From Gnetum montanum (taxonomy: Eukaryota > Streptophyta > Gnetopsida > Gnetales > Gnetaceae): 64,000 nt of DNA. Below are positions 1-11,415 of this stretch, one piece after another. A program made the translations under genes and the position numbers. A model generated the notes under the pieces. It worked only from the letters and a program-made list of their open reading frames with translations, was not told where the DNA came from and made no database searches. The stretch lies in assembly GCA_015680685.1 (NCBI GenBank), contig MNCI01004940.1:86817-150816 (forward strand). Direction: 5' to 3'. How positions within the stretch are numbered: the stretch's first letter is position 1; each line of letters begins with the position of its first letter.

Positions 1-200
1 ATGTTGTAGATAAGGTTGTCCAACATCCACTAGTAGTCTTCCATAAGTAGGATAAAGTCTATATTAGAAGGAAATCATTCCATCCTATTGTGATGAATGA
101 GCTCATAACTACATTTGGCATCCATTTTGTGATGGTCTAAGTACAAATCTACCTGGATTTTTACATAAATGAAGTTGTATTGCTCATCGTTGAGCATCAT
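1..200 (-). pseudogene. gag N-terminal fragment of gypsy element C (truncated by window edge)
   Basis: Read on the minus strand this translates to a stretch containing NDEQYNFIYVKIQVDL, with two in-frame stops. The same segment occurs at 9047-9364 (minus) as DEKYYNFICTKIQVDICIP, so the two are copies of one protein N-terminus. In both places a shared primer-site-like motif and an LTR-like region follow to the right. The family is gypsy-like, because the second copy leads into a Retrotrans_gag-like domain and an aspartic protease. The rest of element C lies left of the window. Too decayed to be expressed. Confidence 0.6.
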
Positions 201-682
201 GACCTCAAGAGGTAGGTTGCACTACTTGAAATATTACCTCTATGCCAGGACAAGACCCCCAACCCCAGGAAGGTCAATTAGGAACTCCCATTAAATGGGC
301 TGAATAATGATCACACTTGAAGTAGAGTTCGATGGTTTCTCAGGGTTCATGGTGCAAGGGAGAAGTGCAAAGGTTGCTAATGCAAAAGGGAGAAAAATGA
401 CCAAGTGCAAAAATGTAAGAAAAATGGCTAAGTATAAAAACATAGAAAAATGACTAACTCTAGAATGCACAAAAAAATGACTATGTGTAAGTTGTTGAAA
501 AATGACTAACTATAGGACTATGCTCAGAGTTGACTATGCTTACTATGCTGGAGCCAACTACACTTTGTTGAGCACCCAACATTTGACTAAGTGTAAAGTA
601 TACACTTTGGTGTTGTCTGGTGGGGTTCTAGAGCATGCAAGGCAATAACCAGGAAAAGGTTGAAGAAGGAAATGGTGAATGC

Positions 683-698
683 CCTCCTTCTAGTGCTA
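683..698 (-). promoter_or_regulatory. candidate primer-binding site of element C
   Basis: The minus strand reads TAGCACTAGAAGGAGG, matching TGGCATTAGAAGGAGG at 10289-10304 in the related element A2. It lies between the gag fragment and the LTR-like block, where a PBS belongs. I cannot assign the priming tRNA. Confidence 0.4.
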
Positions 699-2010
699 GA
701 AAACTATAGCAACTGAAAACATTAAAGGCTAAAAAAGTACACCAAAAAGTCCACATTCACACACCATTAACCCCACTTTTGTGTGAGGGCCTACTAGAAA
801 ATGAAGGAAGGGTGTCCAAAAAAGCCTTGTCGATTGAATTGGGATTTATAGGTGTTACAATGAAATGAGTGTCAAGTGTTTGCATAGTGTTTGCAATGTC
901 TATGGTGCCCATGAGGGTGAGTGTAGTTAAGGATTATAGTGCAAAGAGAGGGTGCATATGCACAAAAATATGCAAATAGAATGCTAAAATGTAAAATGCT
1001 AAAAATGCATAGGATGCGTGTAAGAGAGAGAGAGGCACCACCCCAAATGGGGGGGGGGGGAGTGTAATTAATTGCAAGGAAACATTTGGGAGATATATGG
1101 TGTACAAATAAGCACAATAGGTAGCATAGTCATAGCCTCAAGGTGTCTAGGATATAAAAACTAATGTCCACCATGAAGTTTGAGCCTATCGAGTTGGCTA
1201 TCATGGTGTCTTGCAAGCTGTGGTAGTCAATGATGTACTTGACAATGTGCAATGGTGTCTATCCAAAATGCCAAGTTCACTTTGAGTTTACCAAATTATA
1301 GAATGTCAAGTGATTACTTCAAAATTTAAATCCCTAAAATATAAAGCATTGGGATATTTATAGGGCTAGGGTTAGCATGAGCCACAGATTAGGTGCCATG
1401 TGGTAGGGAGTTGTTGGGACTACGCTAGCCCCAACTACGCTCCCACTAAAGTAAATGGTGTTCTTCTTGTGTGCTCCAATGTACCCTATGAGATTTCCAA
1501 ACTGTGACCACACTACGAAGACTACATGTGTGAGTGTCAAACAAATGACAATATAGTTGAAAGCAATGCATAAAAATGTAGTTTTGGAAACTACACTCTA
1601 GGACTACACTATCCACTCTTTTGAGTAGTATCAAGTGTAGGTACAATTTGCGAGCAAATGGGGGATGCAAAAGAGACAAAACTTGTAGATCTTGCTTGTT
1701 GAAGGAATTTTGGAGTTGAGATGTGGGTTGGTGTTGCATTCTAGAGACTTCTAAAAATAGTTTTGGTAGACTACGCTATCTATGCTCTAGAGCATAGTCC
1801 AACAAATAGATGAATTTTGCCAAAAGATGAGGCCTAGTGTAGACTATGCTGACTATGCTCTAGAGCATAGTCTTGGAGGTGAGAGTGTAGCCTTAACACT
1901 TAGAAAAATTTGGCAAAAACTAACATCTCCATGTAGACTACACTAACTATGCTCTGGAGCATAGTAGGGAGCATAGGCTTAGAAGTTAGGAGTTCTACTA
2001 AACTATTTCT
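699..2010 (-). repeat. LTR-like region of element C (outer end uncertain)
   Basis: Non-coding AT-rich sequence directly behind the candidate PBS, so by position the 5' LTR of element C. Many forms of the word ACTATGCT / ACTACGCT occur at 519-560, 1420-1445, 1598-1612 and 1770-1965. A 12-base G run lies at 1049-1060. No reading frame looks real. The right end is a guess; no TG...CA terminus or target duplication was found. Confidence 0.4.
1780..1965. repeat. array of perfect palindromes in LTR C
   Basis: Three palindromes share the core CTATGCTCTAGAGCATAG: 1780-1797 (perfect, 18 bp), 1851-1872 (perfect, extended to 22 bp) and 1946-1965 (one central mismatch pair). Each is preceded by a TAGACTA(C/T)-type half-site. 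Spacing is 71 and 95 bp. They lie in what should be the U3 part of a minus-strand LTR, so they may be transcription-factor sites; that role is inference. Confidence 0.8.
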
Positions 2011-2469
2011 TCCATCCCAAGCTAGCTTTACATCCTTTGGGTTAACACTTAGGAGGATTTGCAAAATTGGTTATTCTATTTAAGAAATTGGACCAAGCTA
2101 TGTATGATACAAATTTGATTTTCTTTTTCTTTTCTAAGAAATAGAATCCTATGTTGTAGTGATTGCCCTTGTCTCCTACAACACTCTCATTAGTCCTTAT
2201 GAATAGAATTGATTACTTCTTGTTCTTCTCAATACACCATTTGGAAATGATGGGATTCTTCTTTCTTATGAATGATATTAGTGACTTTATTCTCTTGGTG
2301 TTAATAATTAAATATTTTCTTCATGGTTACCATCTTTATTCTTTTGAATGGGATTTATAGCTTCTAGTTAGTATTTATGGATTCTAGTATCTTATTATCA
2401 TAACTTATAAGTTAAAGTTCACTTACAATTACTTTCTTTTAACTAAATTTAAGAGATTTAGAATGATAA
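2011..2469. other. AT-rich spacer, no gene seen
   Basis: Junction between LTR C and copia H. Short open frames such as 2163-2360 look like chance frames, rich in Phe, Leu and Ile. No domain recognised. Confidence 0.5.
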
Positions 2470-3691
2470 AGTGCATAATGGTAGCCTTGGAGAATGGTAC
2501 CAATGTAAGTTTTTTGATGATAGATCTTGGTGCCATAGTTAATAGTCCTTCAATTACCTAAATCACCCTCTAGTTGACCAAATAGTCTGATAAATGAACT
2601 AAACTTACTTAAGGTTGGTCAACTTGAGAGATTTCCAAACATAATTGGGAGATATATACACACATGTTAGGTCGATCAACCTTGCCTAAAGTCAACCTAC
2701 CTATGGATTGATAAAGTGCATAAGGAAGCAAAAAAACCCTCTTAAGATAAACCAATCTATCCTTGGGTCACCTAACTTCAGGCCACTAGCCTATGATAGT
2801 TGACGAATTCTAGACATCTAAAATTGAGAAGAACAACTACTCCAAATGATTGTATTTTGTGCTATAGGAGTATTAAGTCAACCAACCTAGAAATAGGTTG
2901 ACCAATCATAGGTTGACCAAGCTTAGTTAAGATTAACCTTAAAGGGAAAATGATAAGAATAAAAAGGACCAAAGAGCCAAAAGCCCTTCAACATTGTAAG
3001 ACAACTAAAGTGTTAAGAAATAAGAGCTACCATTTATCTCCAAGAATGAAGAGTTCATTCAAGGACATCATAGCTCTCAGAGCCATTAATGCATAGGTGG
3101 AGATGGCTTGTTGGACCTAGATTAGTATAGTAACAAGAAAGATCAAAGAAAGAAGTAGTAAAACAAGAAAAGGTCTTGAAAGTATAAGAAAAAGAAGCAA
3201 AAATAAGAAGGCCTTCTTTTCATGTATTTCTATGCTCTTATTATTGTATTTATTAGATGATATACTTTTGTATTAGATACAATTTAATATGTTGTGAGAT
3301 CTCTTTAGCACCATCTCATTTTTTCTTTGGTTGAGCTTTGGTTTCAGGATTTCTACCTTACAATATTGGTTGTATAAAAGGGATATTGGAAACCATTGAA
3401 ACTAGCACGTGTTCATCATGGATTTAAATATTAGAAGGGAATCTAGGGGTTGAAGAGATTGGATAACTTTGTGGAGTGGACTAGGCCTAAGCTGAACCAT
3501 TATAAATTTTGGGGTGCATTGTCCCTTTCATTTTATTTCTTTATTTCATTTTGATGTTAGTTATATGTGCTTGAATCTAATTTATTTAAATTTTTGTAAG
3601 ATTATTTTAGTTACTATATCTAGTTTTAACTGTAAAAAAATTACTAAAACATCCTATTCACTCCCCTCTAGAATGTGATATTTGATCCACA
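2470..3691 (+). repeat. 5' LTR of copia element H (left end approximate)
   Basis: The right end is fixed by the PBS at 3694. A TATA box lies at 3372-3379, and a pyrimidine-rich tail of the type ending many copia LTRs precedes the PBS. GGTTGACCA words recur in the U3 part (around 2530-2930). The segment 2985-3215 is similar to 33905-34125, a piece of a second LTR at the other end of the nest. The left terminus was not found. Confidence 0.55.
3372..3379 (+). promoter_or_regulatory. TATA box of LTR H
   Basis: TATAAAAG about 310 bp before the LTR end, a reasonable place for the U3/R promoter of a copia LTR. Confidence 0.5.
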
Positions 3692-3693
3692 AT

Positions 3694-3705
3694 TGGTATC
3701 AAAGC
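3694..3705 (+). promoter_or_regulatory. primer-binding site of copia H (initiator tRNA-Met type)
   Basis: TGGTATCAAAGC, one base from the TGGTATCAGAGC complement of initiator tRNA-Met used by most plant copia elements. Element F has exactly the same variant at 50205-50216. Confidence 0.85.
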
Positions 3706-3779
3706 TTGGTCTCTTGAATACTAGATTAACCTCCATTAAGAGTTTGTGCTAGTTTTGTAATGTTTATTATAGGTGCATA

Positions 3780-4094
3780 ATTAGCTTACAATCATTCATT
3801 ATTTGATAGATCAAACTACAATTATTGGAAGACAAGGATGAGGTTTTTTCTATATAAATAGAATTTGATATTTGGCCCTTGATTGAGGATGGGTATGTTG
3901 AACCAACAGAGTTTCACAAAACAAGTGGGGACTTGTACACAAGGCCAAAAATTCATGAAATGTTGGGTAAAAGATGCAAATAATACACATGTGAAAAATA
4001 TAAAGGTCATGTATGATTTCTATTATAAATTATGACTAGAGAAATTAAATTGAGTTATTTGCTATAAAATAAGTAAAGAAATTTGGGATTTGCC
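3780..4094 (+). pseudogene. copia H gag, first piece (DUF4219-like N-terminus)
   Basis: The frame contains FDRSNYNYWKTRMRFFLY followed by WPLIEDGYVEP, the typical start of Ty1/copia Gag (F-x-N-Y-x-x-W-K-x-R-M). One internal stop and possible frameshifts are present. It ends at KEIWDL, in mid-domain, exactly where LTR A begins. The frame resumes at 26486 with a THEGT motif, the next block of the same domain. The gag was therefore split by the insertion of family A. Confidence 0.75.
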
Positions 4095-5075
4095 TGAAAC
4101 ACCTCAAGGAAAATACATGTTGCAAATGAAATCCTGTAGCCAAGATTTTTGTTGTAATTTGGTGGAGATTTGAATCAATTGCCTTGTTTTCCCACAAAAA
4201 AATTTATCCTGTGGCCTTTTTTAGCAAAATTTTAAGTTATTTTTAATGTAAAAATGATATTTGCAGCGCACACACTACACATCTTATTTACTCTAGCTTG
4301 TGGGGGCTAAAAATGCTCCATAAGTTGCAAATCCCATTTACTTTAGCTTATGTGGGCTAGAAAACCTTGAAAAGTTGCACATTCCATTTATTCCAACTTG
4401 TGGATGGCTAAAAATGCTCCATAAGCTACAAATTCTATTTACTCAAGCTTGTGGAGGCTAAAAATCCTTCCCAAGCTGCAGATGTCATTTACTCTGGCTT
4501 GTAGGAGCTAAAAATGCTTCATAAGTTGTAAATTCCATTTACCCTAGCTTGTGGAGGTTAAAAATATTCCACAAGCTAGAAATTCTATTTATGTTAGCTT
4601 ATGGAGGTTAAAATGCACCACATGCTATAAAAAATTGGTCTTTTCATCTCACCCGCTACACATTCAAGCTCTACATGATGTAGCATCTTGTTGGGTAGCT
4701 TGTGGAACTTGGGTTTTAATCCAACATGCTACACACTTCAACCGCACACACTATGGAATCTTGTGAAACTTGAATTTTAATCCCACACACTACACATTTT
4801 AACTCCACATGTTGTGGTACCTTATTTGGCAACATGTGGAATTTGAACTTTGATTTCATACACTATGCAACTCAATCCCACATGTTATGGCAACATGTGA
4901 CACTTGGGTTTCAAGCCCACATGTTGTACTTGTGTCTATTGTAATGGATGTCATCATAAAAGATTTGAAGCCTGTTTATACCAATTTGAGAAATTTCTAG
5001 GATCTTTGAGCAATCATATTTAGCAAAAATAATTTTGTAGCACACTTGTAGTTGAAAGATCACATAGGATTTCTT
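4095..5075 (+). repeat. LTR A, left copy (3' part missing)
   Basis: Starts TGAAACACCTCAAGG, matched by TAAAACGCCTCAAGG at 25073. Similarity to the right copy runs through the 50-bp tandem array, the CCACATG(C/T)T(G/A)TGG region and on to about 5075, then stops. The last ~350 bp of the 1.4-kb LTR are absent here. Confidence 0.75.
4285..4620. repeat. 50-bp tandem hairpin array, left LTR A
   Basis: Units start at 4285, 4335, 4385, 4436, 4486, 4536 and 4586 (period 50, once 51; the last is partial). Each has the frame (C/T)ATTTACT..AGCTTGTGG, a GGCTAAAAATGCTCC centre, then ACAAGCT, so one unit can fold with arms AGCTTGTGG / CCACAAGCT. The arms are more decayed here than in the right LTR. Confidence 0.85.
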
Positions 5076-6017
5076 TGGTAGTAGGTATTAGCCTTGAAGT
5101 GGCAATGTAAAGGGATGAAATAGCTATGTAGTAATAGTGAGGCTAAAAGAAGCATGATAGGCATGGTAGGTCACATGGTGGTGATGGCAAGCTATAGGGT
5201 AACACGACATGTGTGGGGGAGTAGGTAGTTGGTGGCCAAGTGCAAGAGAGAAACATAGTGATAGGGAGGTTTAGAAATCATAGAATTGCTAAAAATAATT
5301 CCTTGTGCTATCAACACATATGGTACTACTAATGCACTAAGAGTGAGTAATATGAGAGGTTTCCAATTGTCATGACCACTATTTATTGAATGCTTAACTT
5401 AGTCAAATTTTATCCTTAGTTTTTAAGCTTCATGTTAGGTGTAATCTTGTTCATATTCATGGATTTTGTCTAGCTTATAATTTGATTTCATTGTTAAAAT
5501 TACCAATTTTTCATTCTTTAATGATTACATTTATGGCTATTCTTGTCACTAATGATTGCAAGTTTTTATTGTTTGTAGGCCCCAAGTTTTGATGGTGACA
5601 AGCTTGACAACATTCCTCCTTCTCTCCCCTAGTTTGATTGAAGCTTTTGATGTTAATATTGTATTGGGCTATCAATCTTAAGTGTCATGATCATTGGCTA
5701 GTTGACATATTCATAAATTTAAAGATTGTGTATGGTTTATTTTTGTTACATTGTATAATTAGGGTTATGACTATGGATATTTGACTATAAAATTTTAATT
5801 GTTTTCATCATGTTCTATATTTTTCTATGTTTTTATATTTTTATGTGAACATAAGTGAAACTAGTAAATAAATCATGATGTAATGAAAATTGTAAAGTAA
5901 GGTATAAGCATGTAAGTAAGACTTGTAAATGATGCTATTAGGTAAACTAGTCATACTATTTGTAAAAGGGAAAAAAATAAGAGCCTATTAAATTCACTAG
6001 TTTAGTTTATAGTAAGT
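5076..6017. other. AT-rich interval inside element A, no gene seen
   Basis: No similarity to known domains recognised in any frame. It should be remnant interior of a family-A element: the 3' part of the inverted copy, or the 5' leader of the outer copy. Confidence 0.4.
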
Positions 6018-6150
6018 CATGATTTTACTAATTTTAGGCCTTAGTAAGCCATGGCTCTACCAATTTTAGGCTCCAGTAGGCCATCAGTTGCCAATTTTAG
6101 GCCTTGGTGGGCCATTGTATTGCCATTTTTTAGGCCTTAGCAGGCCATGT
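6018..6150. repeat. 32-bp tandem repeat, four units
   Basis: Units start at 6018, 6050, 6082 and 6113 (31-33 bp). Each runs CAT..., then CAATTTTAGGC, then a variant of CTTAGTAGGC. A partial fifth unit follows. It lies just beyond the end of the protease relic of the inverted element A2. Confidence 0.8.
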
Positions 6151-6439
6151 TAATTTTATAGCAAGTGTGAGATATCTTGAAAGAGAATATAGGAATAAAA
6201 AAAACATTGAAATATGGTATAAAGCTTTGAAAGTAAATAAATGATCATTAATAAAAGAAAGGATAAGATGTCCATCATAAGATTGTTGTTTGATCTCTAA
6301 TAGATCAAGGAACTTCTTTTGTACAATCTTACCATTCCTCTTATTCGACATGCCAAGTGGTGAAAGTTCTCATGGATCATTTAATGTTGTAGATTTAGAG
6401 GTATTGGTATTATTTTCATTGGCCCCATCTCATGTGTGG

Positions 6440-7030
6440 GGAGTTTCATCTTGAAACTCCACCTCCGAATCTCATTCAATGTTGACATTGTTGACAAATG
6501 GTAAAAGTGTATTGTATCTACAAATTATGATTTCACCATCCTCATATGACAAGTGAATCTTCTAATGTATAGGATATGAGACTGTGCAAGGCTTTGATAA
6601 CCATGATCTTCCTAGGATCAAGTTAATACCTGGTATCTTTTCAACTACTAGGATGTTGGCAAATGTCAAAAATGTTTTCTTGGCTACAAAATCCAAGGAG
6701 ATAGAACCTTGAACTGCAACTCATGATTCATTGAATGACTTGAGTGCAAAGGTAGAGGTTTCTTATATGTTTTCAATTAAGCCTAGTTTTTCAACAATAG
6801 TAAATGATACCATATTAGTTGCTACCTTGTCATATACATGAACATGTTGAACCTTATACTTGCCAACATGTATGGTAATGATGAGAGGAGTAGATAGCAC
6901 TTCTCTTTTTCATGGATTAACAATCACTTTGTTGTCATGAAAAGTGAAACTGGGGTGATTCTTATCTTCCCTAAGTGATGTTTGCTCAATGATAGAGTGG
7001 ACGAACACTTTGCTAGCAAGCATGTCCTTA
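6440..7030 (-). pseudogene. retropepsin-like aspartic protease relic of gypsy element A2
   Basis: On the minus strand the frame reads VYDKVATNMVSFTIVEKLGL and, about 55 codons later, INLILGRSWLSKP. This is the two-part signature of plant gypsy proteases: a D-(S/T)-G-A loop followed by a LG-L/I/V helix, then the LGR-W flap-distal motif. The catalytic D-S/T-G is degraded to DKV, and stops are present, so the enzyme is dead. It lies downstream of the gag relic at 7.5-9.4 kb on the same strand. No RT was found further left. Confidence 0.7.
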
Positions 7031-7279
7031 CTCATAGGGATAGAGGTCAATATTTGAGCTAATGTGTCTCTATGAAAATGAGAGATCATGACTAAGTTGT
7101 ATAGGTTTAATGACTTGTTCCTTTATTTGAGGAATCATTTGGCTTATTCCATTGTTATGAGGAAATTCTTTTCATTAGTGTGTGATTTTTTAGCCTTGGT
7201 ATTTTTGAATTTCTCCATTCTTCCTAGAGTTTTTAGCTTAGATTTCAATGTATGTGGCTTGGGCCCCTTATTCATAGGT

Positions 7280-7280
7280 N
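7280..7280. other. single undetermined base
   Basis: One n in the assembly at 7280, in otherwise readable sequence between the protease and gag relics of A2. Confidence 0.95.
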
Positions 7281-7529
7281 TGACACCATTGAAGATGGAA
7301 TGCATATAACAAAAGGCTCTTTAGGAGGCATGGATGGTGGTACTTGTATAATGAAGGGCTCTTTAGGATTTAGGTTTTAAGGCTAGGTACTAGCTAAAGG
7401 GACCTTGATGACAAATGGTTCTCTAAGGGGACTAGACCATTTGGTTATTGTAAACAAGACTATAGTATGAGAGTTATTGTTGGTGTTTGGAGAGTTGGGC
7501 TGATTCAACACTAGCTCTCCATGGCCAAT

Positions 7530-9364
7530 CATATTCTAAGGATCATCTTTAAGGGCTACACAAAAATTAGTATCATGACTAGCTAGTTGGTGATAATGGA
7601 AAAATGTATCAAGCCTAAAGTACTTTCGTAGTCTTATATCATCTTTAGTTGCTATTTTTGGATCCCTAGCTATCTCATACAAATGATTGTACCACTTATA
7701 AGCTTCTTGGGATACTTTCATATGTTGAATACGATTGTCTTTAAGAAACTATTTTAGGAGCTTATAGGGCTTCATACGAAACTTTATATACTTGTACCTA
7801 TCATTGCATTCAAAATTTTATCTTCATTGGTTATGAGTATATGATATATATGGTTGAGATAAGTTAGAGATGTATTACGTGGTGGAGGCTTTCGCATCTC
7901 TACTTGTTTCATATCCTTGGATAATGTAGCCATGTTTTTTGCACTTATTTGGTCTTAGCCTTGTCCCTTCTAGAGTATTGACTCTTGTAGGCCACATAGG
8001 TTGGATCATTGCTAGCCTCTACAACCTCTTTTATATTCTTGATTTTGCAAAAAGGATTGGCTTAGTGATCAAGGTTCTAGGTAGTAAATGTTTGACTTCA
8101 TGAAGTCATTAACAACTTCCTTAAAGATGGCTAAGAGGTGGATCACAAAGATGAGCTTGAGGATCTCATTAAGCATTGCATTCCATCTTTGAATGAACCT
8201 TTAGACAAGTTCAAGTGGTCTTTGCCTTACTTTCATGAGTTTGTTCAATGTCGTATCAGGCTTTAGGTTATATTTGAATTGATTGATGAATTCGTTTACC
8301 AAGTCTTAATATAGAACCTCTAGAAAAGGTTCAATACTAGTCCAATTTTTTTTCTCTTAAGAACATAAGAAAAATATGTAAGATTGTATGAGGTCATGCT
8401 TGTAATAGAAGGCATTCTAACTAAAAGATGATAAGGTGTGCATTAGAATATCCTTCACCATTGTATTTGGTGAATTTTGGGATAGGAATGCCTATAAGAA
8501 ATGTGATTTGAGGAATAGTAGGGATGATGGGATCATTCTTATGGAAGTCCATAACCTTTACTGTTTGAGTGGTACTAACCTCAAGTTTTTATAGCTTCTC
8601 AATAAGATCTTGGATTAGTTGAAAGACTTGATCCATGCATTGTGGAGCTTTTGAGAGCTACACTCATTATTATTGGACAATTGGTGGTTGTGGAATGGGC
8701 AACAATAAAGACTAAAGGGATCATGTAACTACCATTCCAAGAGGATTAAACTTAAAGATCAAGGTTTGCACTAGGACATGAGGAACAAAGGGTTTATTAG
8801 AAAAAAATGGGTTATATGATAAAAATGGAATTTGCATTCTAGAAGAAGGATTAAATGTCACTGTAAAAGGTTTGATCATGAAGGAAATTACTAGTGGGGG
8901 TTGAGGCATAATAGCGAAGGGTGATGAGGTGAATAGTAGAGTGAACAATGAAGTAGGTTGGGAACTTGGGTTCATAGAGGTCACATGGTTTGATTCACTA
9001 CTAAAATGGAAGGCATAGAGTTGAATATGGTCACCTCTATGACATATCATTGGAAAATATCACCTATGAACATATTTGACTCATGCATAGCTTCAAACTC
9101 ATCTTGATCCTCAAAGTGGAAGCCTAAACTAGCCTTTTCACTAATTTTACCATCCTCATTTGCACTTACCAACTGTTTCAAAAAGTACATGTAGAACTTG
9201 GATAATTCAATTTGATCACATGGTGAAGGGATGTATTCCTTCCCATCCTTGTAGGTCAACTCGTAGTGATGCTTAGAGTCAAACTCTTTGCATGGGATGC
9301 ATATATCCACTTGGATTTTTGTGCATATAAAGTTGTAGTATTTCTCATCAATGTTTACATGCAC
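7530..9364 (-). pseudogene. gag polyprotein relic of gypsy element A2
   Basis: Read right to left. The N-terminal open stretch (9364-9047) contains YNFICTKIQVDI. A Pro/Ser-rich linker follows (about 9050-8720). The gag core (about 8300-8090) reads NQFKYNLKPDTTLNKLMKVR, then RPLE, then FIQRWNAMLNEI, which fits the Retrotrans_gag fold. A further open piece lies at 7721-7536 (KVSQEAYKWYNHLYEIARDP). Several stops and frame changes interrupt it. Its N-terminus is duplicated at 1-200. Confidence 0.65.
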
Positions 9365-9595
9365 TGGACTAAGTCCTAATCACATAAGAAATTGCCTACG
9401 CTCCACTATGGCTAGGTCGTTAGGATCATATATGCAAGCAAATTCCTAGTTTAAGGCCATGGAAATGATGTTGTATGGTAGAATAGTAGAAACAAAGACA
9501 AAATGTAAGGGACCAATTAATTGGTAAAAATGATAAATGCTTTGAAAGTTTCTAACATTTAAATAAGATACATACTTTCGCCATGTAATACTCAT

Positions 9596-9870
9596 AGCAT
9601 GTGGAAGTTATAACATGTGAGGTTATAGCTTGTGAAGTTATAGCGTATGGAGAAGGTTGTAAACTATGAAGCTAGAACTTGTGAAGCTATAGCATATGAA
9701 AAGATTATAGCCTATAGCTTGTGAAGCTATAGCATATGAAGGATGTAGCCTACAACTTGTGAAGTTATAGTATAAGAAGGTTACAGCCTACATCCTATAA
9801 AGTTATAGACCATGAAGGATTGTAGTCTATGAAGCTATAGCTTGTGGGGCTATAGCATATATAATGAATA
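9596..9870. repeat. degenerate tandem repeats of the type TTGTGAAGCTATAGCATATG
   Basis: The word (A)GCTTGTGAAG(C/T)TATAGC(A/G)TATG recurs about seven times with irregular 40-60 bp spacing. Between them are GGATTGTAGCCTA-type words. This is the untranslated leader between the gag start and PBS of A2. Half-units are partly inverted (CTATAG cores). Confidence 0.65.
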
Positions 9871-10288
9871 GGCTTTAAACAAACTACAACTGTAAAAGTA
9901 AATATTTGAAATTTTATTTTAAGTTTTTCTAGCTTATGTGAAAAAAATGTAAATAGGATATAGTGTACAAAAGGAAAAGGCCAAAAAACTACAAACTACA
10001 AAAAGTAAAAATAGAAAAGAAAGTATGCACTACAATTGAAAAGGCAATGCAAGGGGTAGTGACAATGCTATGCATTGTGCTAAAAGAGATTAATTTTTTT
10101 GGTTACAAAGTGTAGGGGATGGGACCAGTGCTATATGCTACAACTACAAAATTAACAAGAAAAAATGTTGTAAATAAAGCTAGTTACCATACCACACACT
10201 AGATTGAACAAATGAGCTCATGGGCTAAGATAGACACAAGAAGGAAATATTTTGTAGTAGGTTTTTAGTGAAGAAGTTAGGTGAAGGT

Positions 10289-10304
10289 CCTCCTTCTAAT
10301 GCCA
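10289..10304 (-). promoter_or_regulatory. candidate primer-binding site of element A2
   Basis: The minus strand reads TGGCATTAGAAGGAGG, 5 bp past the LTR end inferred at 10310. The same motif in the same setting occurs at 683-698. A TGG start next to an LTR is expected of a PBS; the tRNA is not identified. Confidence 0.5.
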
Positions 10305-10309
10305 GAGAC

Positions 10310-11415
10310 TATAATGATGGAAAATTTTTATGTGAGAAAACCAAAAGATCTCATGTGGAACAGTTTAACTTTGGGATCCATGGGCCTCTAAAATGATCCA
10401 GAGCACCTAAAATAGTCTAGTTGATCACCTAAGGACTTAAGAAATATATTACCAAGTGTTGTAAAATAAAAATGAAAAAAAGTGTGTAAATGAAAAGTGC
10501 AATATAGAAATAGGAACAAAGAGTAAGAAACTATGGTAAAACAAGCAAAAACACTACAAACTTTATAATTTGAAAAAATGTTGATGGCAAGCAATTAAGA
10601 AGATACAGATTAGTAGGCTTTGAAAGCTTGAAAAATGTAAAAAGAAATTTTTGAAATCTAGCGCAAATGGCAAGGTGTGTTCTGCACTTAATCTATGCTA
10701 ATCTCTCACTTGATCTACATTGAGTAATGGCTATAAAAGACTACAACAGTTCTTGTTCTATTATTGCTACATGATCTTTTATTTGCAAGTGTTCTACAAA
10801 ATTTTTGTTGCTAAAGATGACTATCCAAAGATCCTAGAAATAATGGTCTTTCTAGTATAAATAGGCTTCAAATCTATTGTGCTAGCATCTATTTTAGTTT
10901 TGGAGCATTACAAGTTATTCTTGGAACAAAGTATAACATGTGGGCTTAAAACCCAAGTGCCAGATGCTACCCCACATAGTGCGATAGTGTGTGGGACTAA
11001 GATATACAACATTTGAAATCAAAGTCCAAATTTCACACACTTCTCCACAAGCTACCACAATGTATGGGGTTGAATTATGTACTGTGTGGGATTAAAAGTG
11101 AAGTTCCACATGATGTGGAAGCATATGGGGCCATGTCCGATCCCATATGCTAAGAAACCAAGTTTCACATAATGTGGAAGAGTGTGGACCAATGTGTAAC
11201 ACATGGAAACTTCTATTTTAACTTACACACTACTAATATGAGTTCCACATGCTATGGTAGTGTGTGAACATATAAAAATTATTATTTTAACTCACATGAT
11301 GAGAATTTGAGTCCCACATCATATGGTAGTATGTGAGACAACGTGTGACATATGGAAATTACTATTTTAACTTAGATGCTAAGAATCAAGTCCCACATGT
11401 TGTGGCATCATGTGA
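10310..11415 (-). repeat. LTR A, inverted copy (5' LTR of A2)
   Basis: Reverse complement of the right part of LTR A at about 25620-26485, including the blocks GCAAATGGCAAGGTGTGTTC, GTTAAACT(A/G)TTC and the CCACATG(C/T)TGTGG series. The 50-bp hairpin array is missing and the CACATG-type units are more numerous, so this is a different subfamily member, not a simple inversion of either neighbour. Its end at about 10310 faces gag at 9.4 kb on the minus strand. Confidence 0.7.

Noticed and set aside
1021-1117. 81-codon minus-strand frame over the G run
   Set aside because: It is carried by a homopolymer (PPPP) in LTR C; no homologue type recognised.
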